Below the pieces are notes generated by a model. That model saw only the letters and a list, made by a program, of their open reading frames with translations, was not told where the DNA came from and searched no databases. The translations under genes and the position numbers were made by a program. From NCBI GenBank assembly GCA_902569285.1, contig CACFTS010000001.1:1-64000 (forward strand): a stretch of 64,000 nucleotides of DNA, written 5' to 3'. This DNA comes from an uncultured Pelagibacteraceae bacterium (lineage in GTDB: Bacteria; Pseudomonadota; Alphaproteobacteria; Pelagibacterales; Pelagibacteraceae). Positions 15,281-25,018 of the stretch are shown here, in pieces. Each line of letters starts with the position of its first letter. The stretch's first letter is position 1.

Positions 15281-17042
15281 ATTTAAATACAAGATTTGCC
15301 AGTACGCTGATAGCGTCTTGACTAGAAGTAAATCCATCTAAATTAAATGAAAAAATACTATTCTCATTTGCTTTATATTTATAATTTAAATTACTTGAAA
15401 AACTTGCTTCTTTTTTTAATTCATCGTCTTGATCATAAAAAGTGCTTGTCCCATTAATCAAATAATTTTGATCATCATTATTTGCCAAAGTTCTGTAATC
15501 TAGAATCCACCCTAAAGAAAAATTTCTTTTATCACTTTGAAAAAAAGTATATTCATCACTTAGAGCCGCAGAAATATTAAGAACATGTCTATCATCCCAA
15601 TCAAAATATTGACTTTCTTTATGTGAGGGCGTGTATGAATACCCTAATGTATAACCAATATCAGGTATTAAAAAACTATTATTAAGTTTATTGCCAAATA
15701 AAATTTCAAAATTCTCATAGTTATCTGTAACATTTAATAAACCACTTGAAGTAGTATTGGTAAGAATTAATCTTTCACTTTTATTTAGGGCTATTCCTCC
15801 TAATAAAAAATATTCACCTTTTAATTTTTTACTGTTTTGATGATTATTAAAATAAAATCCTGATAGTATACTTATACGATCTACATCATGATCTTTAGAA
15901 ATATTTTGTAAACTCGTCTCAGCAGATATAACAAAATTTAAATTTTCTAAAGGTTTTATAATATTAGCACCAAAATTTACTAAACTATTTTCCAACTTTA
16001 AAGAACTACTTTTTCCATCTCTTTTAAGTAATGATGAAAATGTTTCTACCCAAGCAGTGTCACGATCTAAAAATTGATCACTATTTTTAAATTGAGTTAA
16101 AGATTTTCTTATATTTAAAGATTTATATCCTAAAGACTCATCTATAAATTCATTTCCTCCTTGTCCAACGGAACCTGCTGAGCCTTTAACAACATTGTTT
16201 CCATCTAAATCTTCTAATGTTAAATTACCAGATGTTTCATAAAAGTAACTCTTTCCTACGCCATGTTGTAATTTTAAAGTATTATTAGACCCACTGGAAT
16301 CAATTATACCAACAACTATACCACCATCTTTTAATGTTAAGGTATTGTTGTTTCCATACAATTCAATTGCAGTTGCACTAGGTCCTTGATTATTTTTAAT
16401 AGTACCACTGTTTGTTATGGTTGAAGTCTTTCTAATTCTAAGTGTGGATTTACTACTACTATTACTTGTTATTTCACCACCCGAATGATTTGTTAAGGTT
16501 AAAGTTTCTGTATTATCAGTTGAATAAATAGTGTTACCCTGTCCACCTGTTGTTGTGCTATAAATTTTTCCATGATTGTTTATAGTTACTGTATCAGAAG
16601 CTCCAACTGATATTGTCCTACCACTTGCATAAATGCTACCACCAGAATTATTAGTTATAGTTGCACCAGATGAATTAGCTAAATCTATAGCTTTAGTGCT
16701 TTCAGAAGAAGAAACGGTTCCTGAATTATTAACTGTTAAACCATCGGAAGCATTACCATAAATTGCATTTCCTCCAGTTGTTGTTTTTACTATTGAGTCA
16801 GAAGATATAACAACTGTTGCATTATTTGCTTCAGCTGATTCAGTGGTATTAATTTTTATAGAATAATTAGCTTTAGAAATAGTAGAATTTGTAATTGTTA
16901 AAGTAATATCTGCAGCATCTTTGATATGCTGTTGAGTAGTTCTTGTTTCACCACTTATTGTTTGGCTTTCAGTTATATTCTCAGCATTTAATTTTGTAAT
17001 AAATATTAAAAAAAAAAAAAATAATTTTAAAATTCTAAACAT
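15270..17042 (-). CDS. Autotransporter-like surface protein
   Basis: A 590-aa protein with a signal peptide (ending TKLNA), then a Ser/Thr/Asn/Gly-rich passenger (about 25-300) made of short repeats such as TVNNSGTVSSS and TNSGTIKN, typical of a right-handed beta-helix. A C-terminal region of alternating hydrophobic residues (about 310-590) ends in aromatic/hydrophobic LVFKFKI, as expected of an outer-membrane barrel. Function is probably surface exposure or adhesion. It lies 17 bp downstream of pilY1 on the same strand, so it may be the last gene of the minor-pilin operon. Its signal-peptide codons contain a run of 14 T (coding strand), a possible slippage site. Confidence 0.75.
   Translation of the reverse strand: MFRILKLFFFFLIFITKLNAENITESQTISGETRTTQQHIKDAADITLTITNSTISKANYSIKINTTESAEANNATVVISSDSIVKTTTGGNAIYGNASDGLTVNNSGTVSSSESTKAIDLANSSGATITNNSGGSIYASGRTISVGASDTVTINNHGKIYSTTTGGQGNTIYSTDNTETLTLTNHSGGEITSNSSSKSTLRIRKTSTITNSGTIKNNQGPSATAIELYGNNNTLTLKDGGIVVGIIDSSGSNNTLKLQHGVGKSYFYETSGNLTLEDLDGNNVVKGSAGSVGQGGNEFIDESLGYKSLNIRKSLTQFKNSDQFLDRDTAWVETFSSLLKRDGKSSSLKLENSLVNFGANIIKPLENLNFVISAETSLQNISKDHDVDRISILSGFYFNNHQNSKKLKGEYFLLGGIALNKSERLILTNTTSSGLLNVTDNYENFEILFGNKLNNSFLIPDIGYTLGYSYTPSHKESQYFDWDDRHVLNISAALSDEYTFFQSDKRNFSLGWILDYRTLANNDDQNYLINGTSTFYDQDDELKKEASFSSNLNYKYKANENSIFSFNLDGFTSSQDAISVLANLVFKFKI
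17008..17021 (-). repeat. Homopolymer of 14 A/T within the autotransporter signal peptide
   Basis: Fourteen consecutive A on the plus strand (T14 on the coding strand) encode the FFFF core of the signal peptide of the 15270-17042 gene. It is the longest mononucleotide run I found in the window; others reach about 10-11. The length seen here leaves the gene in frame. Confidence 0.85.
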
Positions 17043-17059
17043 AAAAATATTTTAATTTA

Positions 17060-20000
17060 CTAAAAACTACTATCTCTCCAACCACCTTTATTGGTTATAA
17101 TTTCTCCTGGAATTGATAGGATCGAAAATAAAGTGCTCGCATCATCAGAAGGTCCCGCAACATTGGCGTATAACTTGTCTCCAAAGACAACAAGCTCTGA
17201 TAATACACCTTTTCTAACAAATCCACACCTAAGGTCTACTGCCCCATCTGAAGGATTAGCTATTGATACACCATCATCATCTACTGGATTAAATTCTAAT
17301 TCATCTAGTTGGGCAGAAGTGTTAGTTCCACACTCATCATCTGCTGCACAAATAAATGCATTTCCTTGATCGCATTTGTTAGCACCTGGAGGTGGTTGGT
17401 AAATTGGATAATAAACTTGTCCTTTAAATAAAGTAGGGGGCGCTGATGCTTTTCTAAATGTTCTAGGTAAAACAAAAGATCCTGAGTCATTTTGTTCTAA
17501 ATGTGCAACCCAAGCTCTGGCACCGGTTTTTAAAGGACAATTACTACCAGATGAATCTCCTGAAGTGTTAACACAAGTTGTGCTATTATCTATGTTGTCA
17601 GCACTGCTTGCTCCTTGATTTGCTAATTTTATAAACTCTGGATTAATTTGCATAGGAACAGCTCCTGGTGATTCTACTGCAGTTGGTATTGTAACCGAAT
17701 TCAAATGTGCCCAATATGGATAGTGTTCATCTTTTATTCCATATAAAATGTTATCCAATTCATTTGCTCTTCCACCAAGATCAGTAAAGTTTCCAGTTGA
17801 ACCAAACAACCAAAAACCACCATCACTTAATCCTAAACCTGCATCCATTGAAAAATATGAATATCTTCCATTATCTTGGGAAGCTTTTAAATTAAATAAA
17901 GTAGTTTGATCAAAAATTTCTGTCGTCCCTGGTATCAAATTACCAGTATCAGCAGTAGCGCCAGGATTATATCCTTTTGTATTATTGGTTAAATTTATTT
18001 TTGTAATTTTACCTTCAAGATCATTAATATAGACTAGTGCTCCTCTCCAAGGAATATTTGGCGCCGTATCAGGAGTGATAACAACTGGAGAGGCTGGAAT
18101 TGCGTTTGTAATATCACTTCCATTTGGAGTGGAAAATACCGTTTGTCCCAAAGTCAATCCACTAGGTGATGTATCCACTATAGTAATAGGCCCGCCGTTA
18201 TCTTGTGCTCCAAATAAACTTCCAGGTTTACCATCAGCGTGACCCTCAAGATCAACTAAGAATACTGCAGAACCTGAACATGCATCATTTCTAGCCATAC
18301 CAGCACCGAATATTGCCACATACCTGTCTCCTTCAATACCACTTCCTAATGTTGAAAAACCTGTAACACCAGATGTTGGTATTCTAGCTATTTTTGGAGT
18401 TGACCAAGTTTCACCTAACTGAGAGTAATCATATTCCGCTGGTAAACCAGAAGCTCCTAAACATGCTGTTATACTAATTTGATTTGAAATTGTTGGTTCA
18501 GTATCTGATTGATTGGCATTAAAAGCTTTAATACCATCAAATGTTATCTGCAAAAGAGCTCCTCCAACACCATCGTCTACCATTTTTGCTTTTGTAATTG
18601 GCACAGCTTGTGGGGCTCCACCAACAAGTTGTGTTGCACTTAAAACACCATCTGGGATCTTGTCTCCTAAAGGATATTCCAAAATAATTTCTGGGAAATG
18701 AAAAGTCTTACCTTTATAACAAGAAGCCGTTCCTGTATTTCTAAAATCAGACGAAGTGCTACATGCTGCAATTTTATTCTGTTCGGTAAATGTGTCATCA
18801 CTGGTTTCTTCGTCCGTATCTCTAGCTTTTTGAAAATTATCTGTAGCCACCTCTCCTTCCAGTGAGGTAAGTAAAGATCCAGAACCTGCATTATAATCGA
18901 ACTCTGTTATAATACCATTAACATCAGCACGTAATATCTTTTGATTAATTTTATCATTAAAAATCGAAAACATATGAATTGGACCTTTGCCTCCATCTGC
19001 ACCAGGTTCTGTAATATCTAGTACTGAAAAACCTGCACCACCTCTTCCATAAGGTATCACCGCTAATGTACGCCAGGATTTTGTACCTGATAGTCCTAAA
19101 TTTTGATTATACCCTCTTATAAATACATCATGAACAACTGGAGATCCATCAACACCAAAAATTGGATTAGTTCCACCACCTCCATCTACTTTACCATCAT
19201 AATCTCTGTTTATAATTTGAGGTAAGAGTGAACCAACAAAAGGAGGGATAAAGCCCCATTGTTCTTTACCAGTTTCCTCATTTATGGCATGAAAGACTCC
19301 ACTGTTAGAACCTGCATAAACTATCTTTTTTCTGTTTGCTTGTTCTGTCATAAAACCTTGATAATTATTAGTGGCTCTATAATAAGCTTCTTGATTAGTA
19401 TTTGTGAAAGCGATATTTGCATCAGGAGGCCCAACTTCTATAAGTTGAGAATGGTATATATCTCCCATAACATGAGCCCTAACTTCTTCTACGTCACAGT
19501 TAGCATTATAATCAAAATAGTCATTACCTTTCATAAAGTTAATCAAACCCTTTACCTCATCGCCTAAATTTGTATCAGCACCCACTGCTGGGCAATCTGA
19601 TGTACTATGGTGGTAATCTGGAATAGTATATCCCAATTTATCAAACATATTTTTTAAGGCAGTAGAGTTACCAGTATTAAAATTATCCCAACTTTTTGCA
19701 TATGTGTCTCCAGGACTCCACGCCGTCCAAAGCTTCCTAGTATCAGGCGCACTTCCTGCGGTCGACTGACCTTTTATCATAGTCGCAGCGCTCCAATTAC
19801 CATGAGTATTTCCAGGTGACGTATCATGCTCAACACAATCATCGCTTGTATCAGTATTAGTATCATCACATTTACCTGGTTTCAGAAATTTCTTTAATAT
19901 AGTTCCACGCCATTCACCATACTGTTCGTAAGCAAATTGCGCTTGATATATCGATCCACCCTTTTGAATAGTGGCCGAAATAGATGGAGCAGTAAATGCA

Positions 20001-22111
20001 AGTTTATCTGCAATAATTTGTCTAATTTTACTAGTTAAGTCTGATTTTAAATCTTCTGGTGTGTTAGCTATTATTGCTCTTTCACAATCTTCATCCTCTA
20101 TACACTCCTGTGCAGTTGCTGATGCGGCTAATTCGCTAGAACCTATTCTTGCAAGATGATGAAACCTATTTAAATTTGTACCGGTTATGCCACCACCGTA
20201 AGCTACATAAAGAGATTTAACTCCCATTTTTCTCAATGCTTCCATTCTGGCTGCTGTTTGACCACCTGCTCCCAAAACTCCCGTATTAGTCATAGCACCA
20301 TCTCCAATCACAATAACGTAATTCAATTGACATTCAGAATCTGGGTCTATAATTGATCCTCCTGCGTTTGAATCTTTAAAGTAATCATAAGCTATTTGTG
20401 AAAATGCATGAGAGTCTGTTCCCCATGCCATCCCTAATGGGTTTAAAGTACCCATAATTAAATCTGCTCCTCCTGGACTTACCGCAACATTTAAACAAGA
20501 GTCTCTATTGCATTGTGAGCTTGTTCCATTTGGATGAACTCTTGTTTGTGAACCAGTATCACTTTGAGCTATCTCTAAAACTGGACTTTCAGTTGGAACT
20601 CCAGTAATCGGATCTGTTGTTGTTGTTGTAATTACATTTCCATCCGCATCTTTTGATTCTACCCAGCTAAAAGTTGTGTTAAATCCACCCCAACCTTGAT
20701 AATATGTACAATCAGAGTTTCTATGGCAATAACGTCCACCTCTATCACGACCTCTTGGACCCCCATTCTCACCAGCATTCCAGTGGCCAAAACCAAAATA
20801 TGCTCCTGTTGTAAGTGTACTATCATTAACTATAGCATTTATTGCTTGCTTAACTCCGTCCCATCTTCTTAATCTTGGACCGCCCATCTGTTGAAGCCAA
20901 GTTGTATTTCTTTGTGCAGCTGTGAAAAGATCTTCATTAAATTCATCTACATAACCCCCAGATGTTGCAGTTAGAATTCTAGTACTTGTTACATGAAGAC
21001 CCCAAGGTTGATTAAAATTAATATTATCTGCAGCTAATGCACCTGAAGTTCCTGAATTTGAAGAAATTGATGCTGTTCCCGTTCCAACACTTGTGACAAC
21101 TTCACAAGTATCATCATCTGTAGTTCCGGCTGTACCATCAGCATCAAATTGTAATTTTTGTATCGCATGATTAAAGTGAGATGTTATATAGATAATATCA
21201 CTATCATCAGGCGACACTTCTACACCCGTTGCAAACATTATTTCCGAAGTCAAGTTTGGGTCGTTTACAGCGGTACACCTTCTTGTTTCAGCTCCTAATT
21301 CAAATGCTGCACCGGCTGCTACAAGAGAATGACCTACTAAATCACCATTTACGTTTGAAGAAAAATAAATTATTGTTCCTTCATTATTGACACTTATTCT
21401 CATTGACCTTCTTGTAATATCATTCATACTTATAAAATCTTGTTGAGTGCATAGCATGTTTGTAAGATTACAAGATTTAAAAAAACTCCAACTTCTCCGA
21501 GAATGTCCTCCTGACATGAAGATATAAGGTGTTCCATTAATAGTTTTAATATCAAAATCGTATATTATTTGTCCAGCTGCACCACGTAATGCAAACCTAC
21601 ACTCTGTCCCATCCTCTGAAAAACCTAATACATGATCCCAGCTTCGTCTTTCTCTACTGTTCATAAAAATTATATTTTCGTTATTTATGACTGTTGAAGT
21701 CAGGCCTGCTAAAAATTTTACCGTTGAAGTTCTTCTTAACCAACTGTTTCTACCACGAAAATTATTAGTAACGTCTGTTTGCTGCGCACAACCAGCAGCT
21801 GGAATTCCTCTAATTGGTCTAAAGGTAGTATCTCTTGCTCCCGCTGCTGTATATCTTATTAACCCTCCCATAGTTCTTCTACCTTGTTGTCCAATCAAAA
21901 TTCTTCCCTGCGAGTCATATGTAATCCCAGAGGCTATACCAAGCCCGTCACCTCCGATCCATCTACCCATACTTGCAGAACTGTCTACTAAAAATAAAAT
22001 ATTTGCTTTTACATCACCATCTCCAGCCCCTGGTGGTACTGGTTTAGCATTTGCATTACTGTTTAAAATTAATGCAAATAAAAATACAAAAAGTTTTAAA
22101 TATTTAAACAT
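17060..22111 (-). CDS. pilY1: PilY1-like pilus tip adhesin with vWA motif and inserted propeller-like segment
   Basis: Exported 1683-aa protein. A signal peptide (ending NANA) precedes a von Willebrand A start with MIDAS DxSxS (Asp43-Ser45-Ser47). Residues 50-405 then read as a beta-propeller/NHL-like stretch (SGITYDSQGRILIG, NQPWGLHVTSTRILTATSGG). The vWA fold seems to resume at LRRWDGVKQAINAIV and continues to VIVIGDGAMTNTG. The C-terminal half (about 880-1500) is the PilY1/PilC propeller, with KIVYAGSNSGVFHAIN and PYGRGGAGFSVLDI. PilY1 proteins sit at the pilus tip, mediate adhesion and support assembly through minor pilins. It follows the minor pilin genes in the usual order. Confidence 0.9.
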   Translation of the reverse strand: MFKYLKLFVFLFALILNSNANAKPVPPGAGDGDVKANILFLVDSSASMGRWIGGDGLGIASGITYDSQGRILIGQQGRRTMGGLIRYTAAGARDTTFRPIRGIPAAGCAQQTDVTNNFRGRNSWLRRTSTVKFLAGLTSTVINNENIIFMNSRERRSWDHVLGFSEDGTECRFALRGAAGQIIYDFDIKTINGTPYIFMSGGHSRRSWSFFKSCNLTNMLCTQQDFISMNDITRRSMRISVNNEGTIIYFSSNVNGDLVGHSLVAAGAAFELGAETRRCTAVNDPNLTSEIMFATGVEVSPDDSDIIYITSHFNHAIQKLQFDADGTAGTTDDDTCEVVTSVGTGTASISSNSGTSGALAADNINFNQPWGLHVTSTRILTATSGGYVDEFNEDLFTAAQRNTTWLQQMGGPRLRRWDGVKQAINAIVNDSTLTTGAYFGFGHWNAGENGGPRGRDRGGRYCHRNSDCTYYQGWGGFNTTFSWVESKDADGNVITTTTTDPITGVPTESPVLEIAQSDTGSQTRVHPNGTSSQCNRDSCLNVAVSPGGADLIMGTLNPLGMAWGTDSHAFSQIAYDYFKDSNAGGSIIDPDSECQLNYVIVIGDGAMTNTGVLGAGGQTAARMEALRKMGVKSLYVAYGGGITGTNLNRFHHLARIGSSELAASATAQECIEDEDCERAIIANTPEDLKSDLTSKIRQIIADKLAFTAPSISATIQKGGSIYQAQFAYEQYGEWRGTILKKFLKPGKCDDTNTDTSDDCVEHDTSPGNTHGNWSAATMIKGQSTAGSAPDTRKLWTAWSPGDTYAKSWDNFNTGNSTALKNMFDKLGYTIPDYHHSTSDCPAVGADTNLGDEVKGLINFMKGNDYFDYNANCDVEEVRAHVMGDIYHSQLIEVGPPDANIAFTNTNQEAYYRATNNYQGFMTEQANRKKIVYAGSNSGVFHAINEETGKEQWGFIPPFVGSLLPQIINRDYDGKVDGGGGTNPIFGVDGSPVVHDVFIRGYNQNLGLSGTKSWRTLAVIPYGRGGAGFSVLDITEPGADGGKGPIHMFSIFNDKINQKILRADVNGIITEFDYNAGSGSLLTSLEGEVATDNFQKARDTDEETSDDTFTEQNKIAACSTSSDFRNTGTASCYKGKTFHFPEIILEYPLGDKIPDGVLSATQLVGGAPQAVPITKAKMVDDGVGGALLQITFDGIKAFNANQSDTEPTISNQISITACLGASGLPAEYDYSQLGETWSTPKIARIPTSGVTGFSTLGSGIEGDRYVAIFGAGMARNDACSGSAVFLVDLEGHADGKPGSLFGAQDNGGPITIVDTSPSGLTLGQTVFSTPNGSDITNAIPASPVVITPDTAPNIPWRGALVYINDLEGKITKINLTNNTKGYNPGATADTGNLIPGTTEIFDQTTLFNLKASQDNGRYSYFSMDAGLGLSDGGFWLFGSTGNFTDLGGRANELDNILYGIKDEHYPYWAHLNSVTIPTAVESPGAVPMQINPEFIKLANQGASSADNIDNSTTCVNTSGDSSGSNCPLKTGARAWVAHLEQNDSGSFVLPRTFRKASAPPTLFKGQVYYPIYQPPPGANKCDQGNAFICAADDECGTNTSAQLDELEFNPVDDDGVSIANPSDGAVDLRCGFVRKGVLSELVVFGDKLYANVAGPSDDASTLFSILSIPGEIITNKGGWRDSSF

Positions 22112-22114
22112 AAT

Positions 22115-22627
22115 TTATCCCATCATATCAATTACTCGTTCATCTGATCTATAGTCTATCATTTCCGAATTAGTAATTTCTAACACTTCAAACACATCAC
22201 CTAAGATTTCCATCTTGCTGTACATCATTATTAAACTTCCAATACTTAAATTTTTATATCCAATCCAATTATCATTCTTAACTTCATCACCTGGATCACC
22301 AATGTTATTTTTTACAAACTCATAAATTTCATTCTTAATCTCGCTATTGGATACAATTATATTTATGCCAGCAATTTTAGAATCATAAACTATAACTTCC
22401 AAATCTGCATTTTCCAAATTAGAACCTTCGCAGTAGTCTAAAGCGTAGACTTTATATCTTACAGATATTTTTGTTCCGATTAATTTAGCATTATAATTGC
22501 TTAAAAAAGTGAAAGTGTTTTGAGCAGTACTAACTGGAGATCCAATTGGTACCGATAGCAAAGAACAGGCATAGGAATAACTAGTAAAAAATAGAAAAAA
22601 TAAGAATTTTATGAAAATTTTTTTCAT
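22115..22627 (-). CDS. Hypothetical secreted protein in the minor-pilin operon
   Basis: I prefer the start at Met9 of the listed ORF (170 aa), because it directly precedes a Lys-Lys signal peptide (IKFLFFLFFTSYSYA) followed by Cys. It may be a lipoprotein or have a free cysteine; the lipobox is poor. The mature part is a mixed alpha/beta domain with one further Cys (YCEGS). No family was recognised. It ends 3 bp before the pilY1 start and follows the pilX-like gene, so it is likely a pilus accessory protein. Confidence 0.65.
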   Translation of the reverse strand: MKKIFIKFLFFLFFTSYSYACSLLSVPIGSPVSTAQNTFTFLSNYNAKLIGTKISVRYKVYALDYCEGSNLENADLEVIVYDSKIAGINIIVSNSEIKNEIYEFVKNNIGDPGDEVKNDNWIGYKNLSIGSLIMMYSKMEILGDVFEVLEITNSEMIDYRSDERVIDMMG

Positions 22628-22698
22628 TTTAAAATTATAAAGATAAGACAATTTTATTTCAATATAAGTAGCTGCTCATTTTAAGCTATTTATTAAAC

Positions 22699-23388
22699 TT
22701 AATGTGAAAGAATCACTATAGTTTCTAAAGGAACTAATATTTCAGGATTATTCGCATTTCCCATCATGCCACATGCATAAATTCTATAAGCTGTTCCCAT
22801 TCTTTGAGCTGATCCTGAGGTTTTTTTTAAACTCACACCTGATGCTTTATAACTAGATGTACCTGAGTTAACCGAAAAAAATTCGTATCTAAATCTTTGA
22901 AGTTTTTCTTGTTCAGCTCTAATTGCGGCAGCTGTATCAACTGTTGGATTAAGCGGAAAACTTGCATCTGTAAAAATAGGTTGAATTAAATCATAAAAAT
23001 TTTGATTTTCAACTTGTTCAATTACTCTAAAATCAGCAGCTCTAGTTAAATTTCTAAAACTTTTATAACAAGGTGTTTGATTGGGTGCTGGATCATCTGA
23101 CACTCCATCTCCATCCTTATCTCCATTACGCGGAATATATCTACCATCATAATCTCTAATTCCACTAGCAGTGTTTATTGGACCCAGCATCTTGTCTAAT
23201 AAACTCTTCTCTGCTTGCATTAAAGCAGTTTCAGCAACATAAAAAGTCTGTTGGTACTCATCACTACTGTTATTGCCTTGATGATCCGAAGAAGCAATAA
23301 CAATTAAAGCGCCACCCATTAAAGACATCGCAAGCAACAAAACTAAAGATAAAACTAAAGCAAATCCTTTTTGTTTATTTCTTATCAT
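22699..23388 (-). CDS. pilX: PilX-like minor pilin
   Basis: A 229-aa prepilin-like protein. A short basic leader ends in Gly (RNKQKG), followed by FALVLSLVLLLAMSLMGGALIV and the hallmark SSDEYQQTFYVAETALMQAEKSLL of PilX_N proteins. It lacks Glu at position 5 of the mature pilin, as PilX and GspK-type subunits do; these are thought to sit at the tip complex. The rest is a globular region with Cys pair CYKSF and YACG. Its start codon overlaps the stop of pilW by 1 bp. Confidence 0.85.
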   Translation of the reverse strand: MIRNKQKGFALVLSLVLLLAMSLMGGALIVIASSDHQGNNSSDEYQQTFYVAETALMQAEKSLLDKMLGPINTASGIRDYDGRYIPRNGDKDGDGVSDDPAPNQTPCYKSFRNLTRAADFRVIEQVENQNFYDLIQPIFTDASFPLNPTVDTAAAIRAEQEKLQRFRYEFFSVNSGTSSYKASGVSLKKTSGSAQRMGTAYRIYACGMMGNANNPEILVPLETIVILSH

Positions 23389-24380
23389 TAAAATGCCTCA
23401 CCTCCAATATTTCTTGTATGAACTGATACAATTACTGAGTCTCTTAAATATCTATCGGGATTAGATGCGTCTCTGCCAGATAATCCAGTAGTTATTCTTG
23501 CAATCCCTTCTCTAAAAAAATGATTTTTTGATCTAAAGGTGAGTCTTACATCAACTCCACGAATGTCATATAATTTATCTCTCATATCACTAAGTTCTGG
23601 TGCAGGAAACTTCCCAGATGCATTTTTGATTACTATTCCATTTTCATCAAAAGGTATAAATTCCATATCTTCTATATGATCCCTGACTAGCACTGGAGCA
23701 CTGGTGCATTCAGGGCAGGTATCAACCCAACTTCCTGAGGTTGGAAAATTACAATCAGTTAAACTTGCTCTTTCTTGTTTCCAGCTTGAAATTTTTTTGT
23801 AAACTCCGTATCTAATAATCGTGCCTTCAGAACCATCTGGGCGTATAATTTTATCAGTGCCAGTTTGATCAGCAAAGTATGTAATTTTATATTTCTTAAA
23901 TGGTTGCAGCAAATCATTTTGATTAAAATCCTCATAAACAATTTGAATTTGGTCACAACAAATTTCTCCAGCCCCGCCTGTAGTTGTTGATCCTGCTCCT
24001 TGAACATTTCTTCTAATCACAACAGGGTTGTGACTATCTGCTGTAATGTTAAATCCACTATCAAAAACTAAATAACTTACTTTTGGCAAAGTCAATCCGG
24101 GAGCAGTACAGCTGGCTGTAGTATCAGCTGAAAATTTTTCAATTTCATATGTACCTGCATAGTATTTAAAACCTGCCATACGAATATCTCTCATCAACAT
24201 TGAAACTAAATCTCTACTAGATTTACTAATTTTAGCTTTCTCAGATACTCTAGAATAAGATTTGTTTACCACATTGTATGAAGTGTACATTGCAGCCATC
24301 ATGATAGTTGTGATTACAATTCCAATTAACACTTCAATTAATGTCAGTCCAATTATGTATTTTGAGTTTTTCTTATTCAT
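23388..24380 (-). CDS. pilW: PilW-like minor pilin
   Basis: A 330-aa prepilin with leader KYIIG followed by the class III N-terminal helix LTLIEVLIGIVITTIM, including Glu5. A PilW-type region with SRDLVSMLMRDIRMAGF follows, then a large globular domain with several cysteines (GEICCDQ; CPECTS). PilW joins PilV, PilX and FimT in the tip complex that primes pilus assembly and binds PilY1. The gene overlaps pilV by 4 bp and pilX by 1 bp, consistent with one polycistronic message. Confidence 0.85.
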   Translation of the reverse strand: MNKKNSKYIIGLTLIEVLIGIVITTIMMAAMYTSYNVVNKSYSRVSEKAKISKSSRDLVSMLMRDIRMAGFKYYAGTYEIEKFSADTTASCTAPGLTLPKVSYLVFDSGFNITADSHNPVVIRRNVQGAGSTTTGGAGEICCDQIQIVYEDFNQNDLLQPFKKYKITYFADQTGTDKIIRPDGSEGTIIRYGVYKKISSWKQERASLTDCNFPTSGSWVDTCPECTSAPVLVRDHIEDMEFIPFDENGIVIKNASGKFPAPELSDMRDKLYDIRGVDVRLTFRSKNHFFREGIARITTGLSGRDASNPDRYLRDSVIVSVHTRNIGGEAF

Positions 24381-25018
24381 GGTTTTAATACGTAATCTGT
24401 TTGAAAATATAAATATTTTCTTTTTTTTCCGTCATTTAAATTCATTTGAATTCTACCTATGTACATTAGATCATCTAATACGTATGGAACGTCCGCTCCA
24501 TCTAAAGGTCTTTCGTTTGCATTTACCAATATTCCAGGCTCGGCACTCCACTGACTACCAAGTTTAAATACTCTAAAATTTCGTCTTTCATTAGTTCCTT
24601 TACAATTTAAATAATTTTTATTATTCAATAAAGCTTCCCATTTTCTTTGCTTCATCAAAGGACCATCAATTTTATCATCACCATAGACATTACCTACATT
24701 ACCTGTATTACCTGTATTTAAAGAGGTAGTCCCTGCTCCTGGGTTATCACAAAAATTTGGATTAAACTCATTTTGAAAAAGATAATCAGAAAAATTTATT
24801 GCAGATCCAGTAACTATATTTTTATGTCCTATAACATCTTCAGCTATCATATTTGTTAAATAATTTGCTTTTGTTCTTTCTCCTGATGTGTAAATAGATT
24901 GTACAGAATAATTGGTCATTTGTAGTATTGCCACAAAACCAATTCCAACAATTGCCGTTGACATTAAAGCTTCTAAAAGTGATAACCCTGAAATTTTTTT
25001 ATTCATACTTATTTTCAT
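24377..25018 (-). CDS. pilV: PilV-like minor pilin
   Basis: A 213-aa prepilin: leader MNKKISG, then LSLLEALMSTAIVGIGFVAIL with Glu5, followed by the PilV-type segment TNYSVQSIYTSGERTKANYL. A globular C-terminus with two cysteines (NFCDN, YLNCKG) follows. It contains a GNTGNVGN low-complexity loop. It ends overlapping the pilW start and begins directly after the FimT-like gene. Met5 (MNKK) is an alternative start that would give a more typical short leader. Confidence 0.82.
   Translation of the reverse strand: MKISMNKKISGLSLLEALMSTAIVGIGFVAILQMTNYSVQSIYTSGERTKANYLTNMIAEDVIGHKNIVTGSAINFSDYLFQNEFNPNFCDNPGAGTTSLNTGNTGNVGNVYGDDKIDGPLMKQRKWEALLNNKNYLNCKGTNERRNFRVFKLGSQWSAEPGILVNANERPLDGADVPYVLDDLMYIGRIQMNLNDGKKRKYLYFQTDYVLKP

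Noticed and set aside
17305-17490. Alternative-frame minus-strand ORF inside pilY1
   Set aside because: Same-strand overlapping frame inside a long conserved gene, without ribosome-binding or domain support.
21687-22154. 155-aa plus-strand ORF over the pilY1 start
   Set aside because: Antisense to a strong signal-peptide and vWA coding region, with low-complexity composition and no domain seen.
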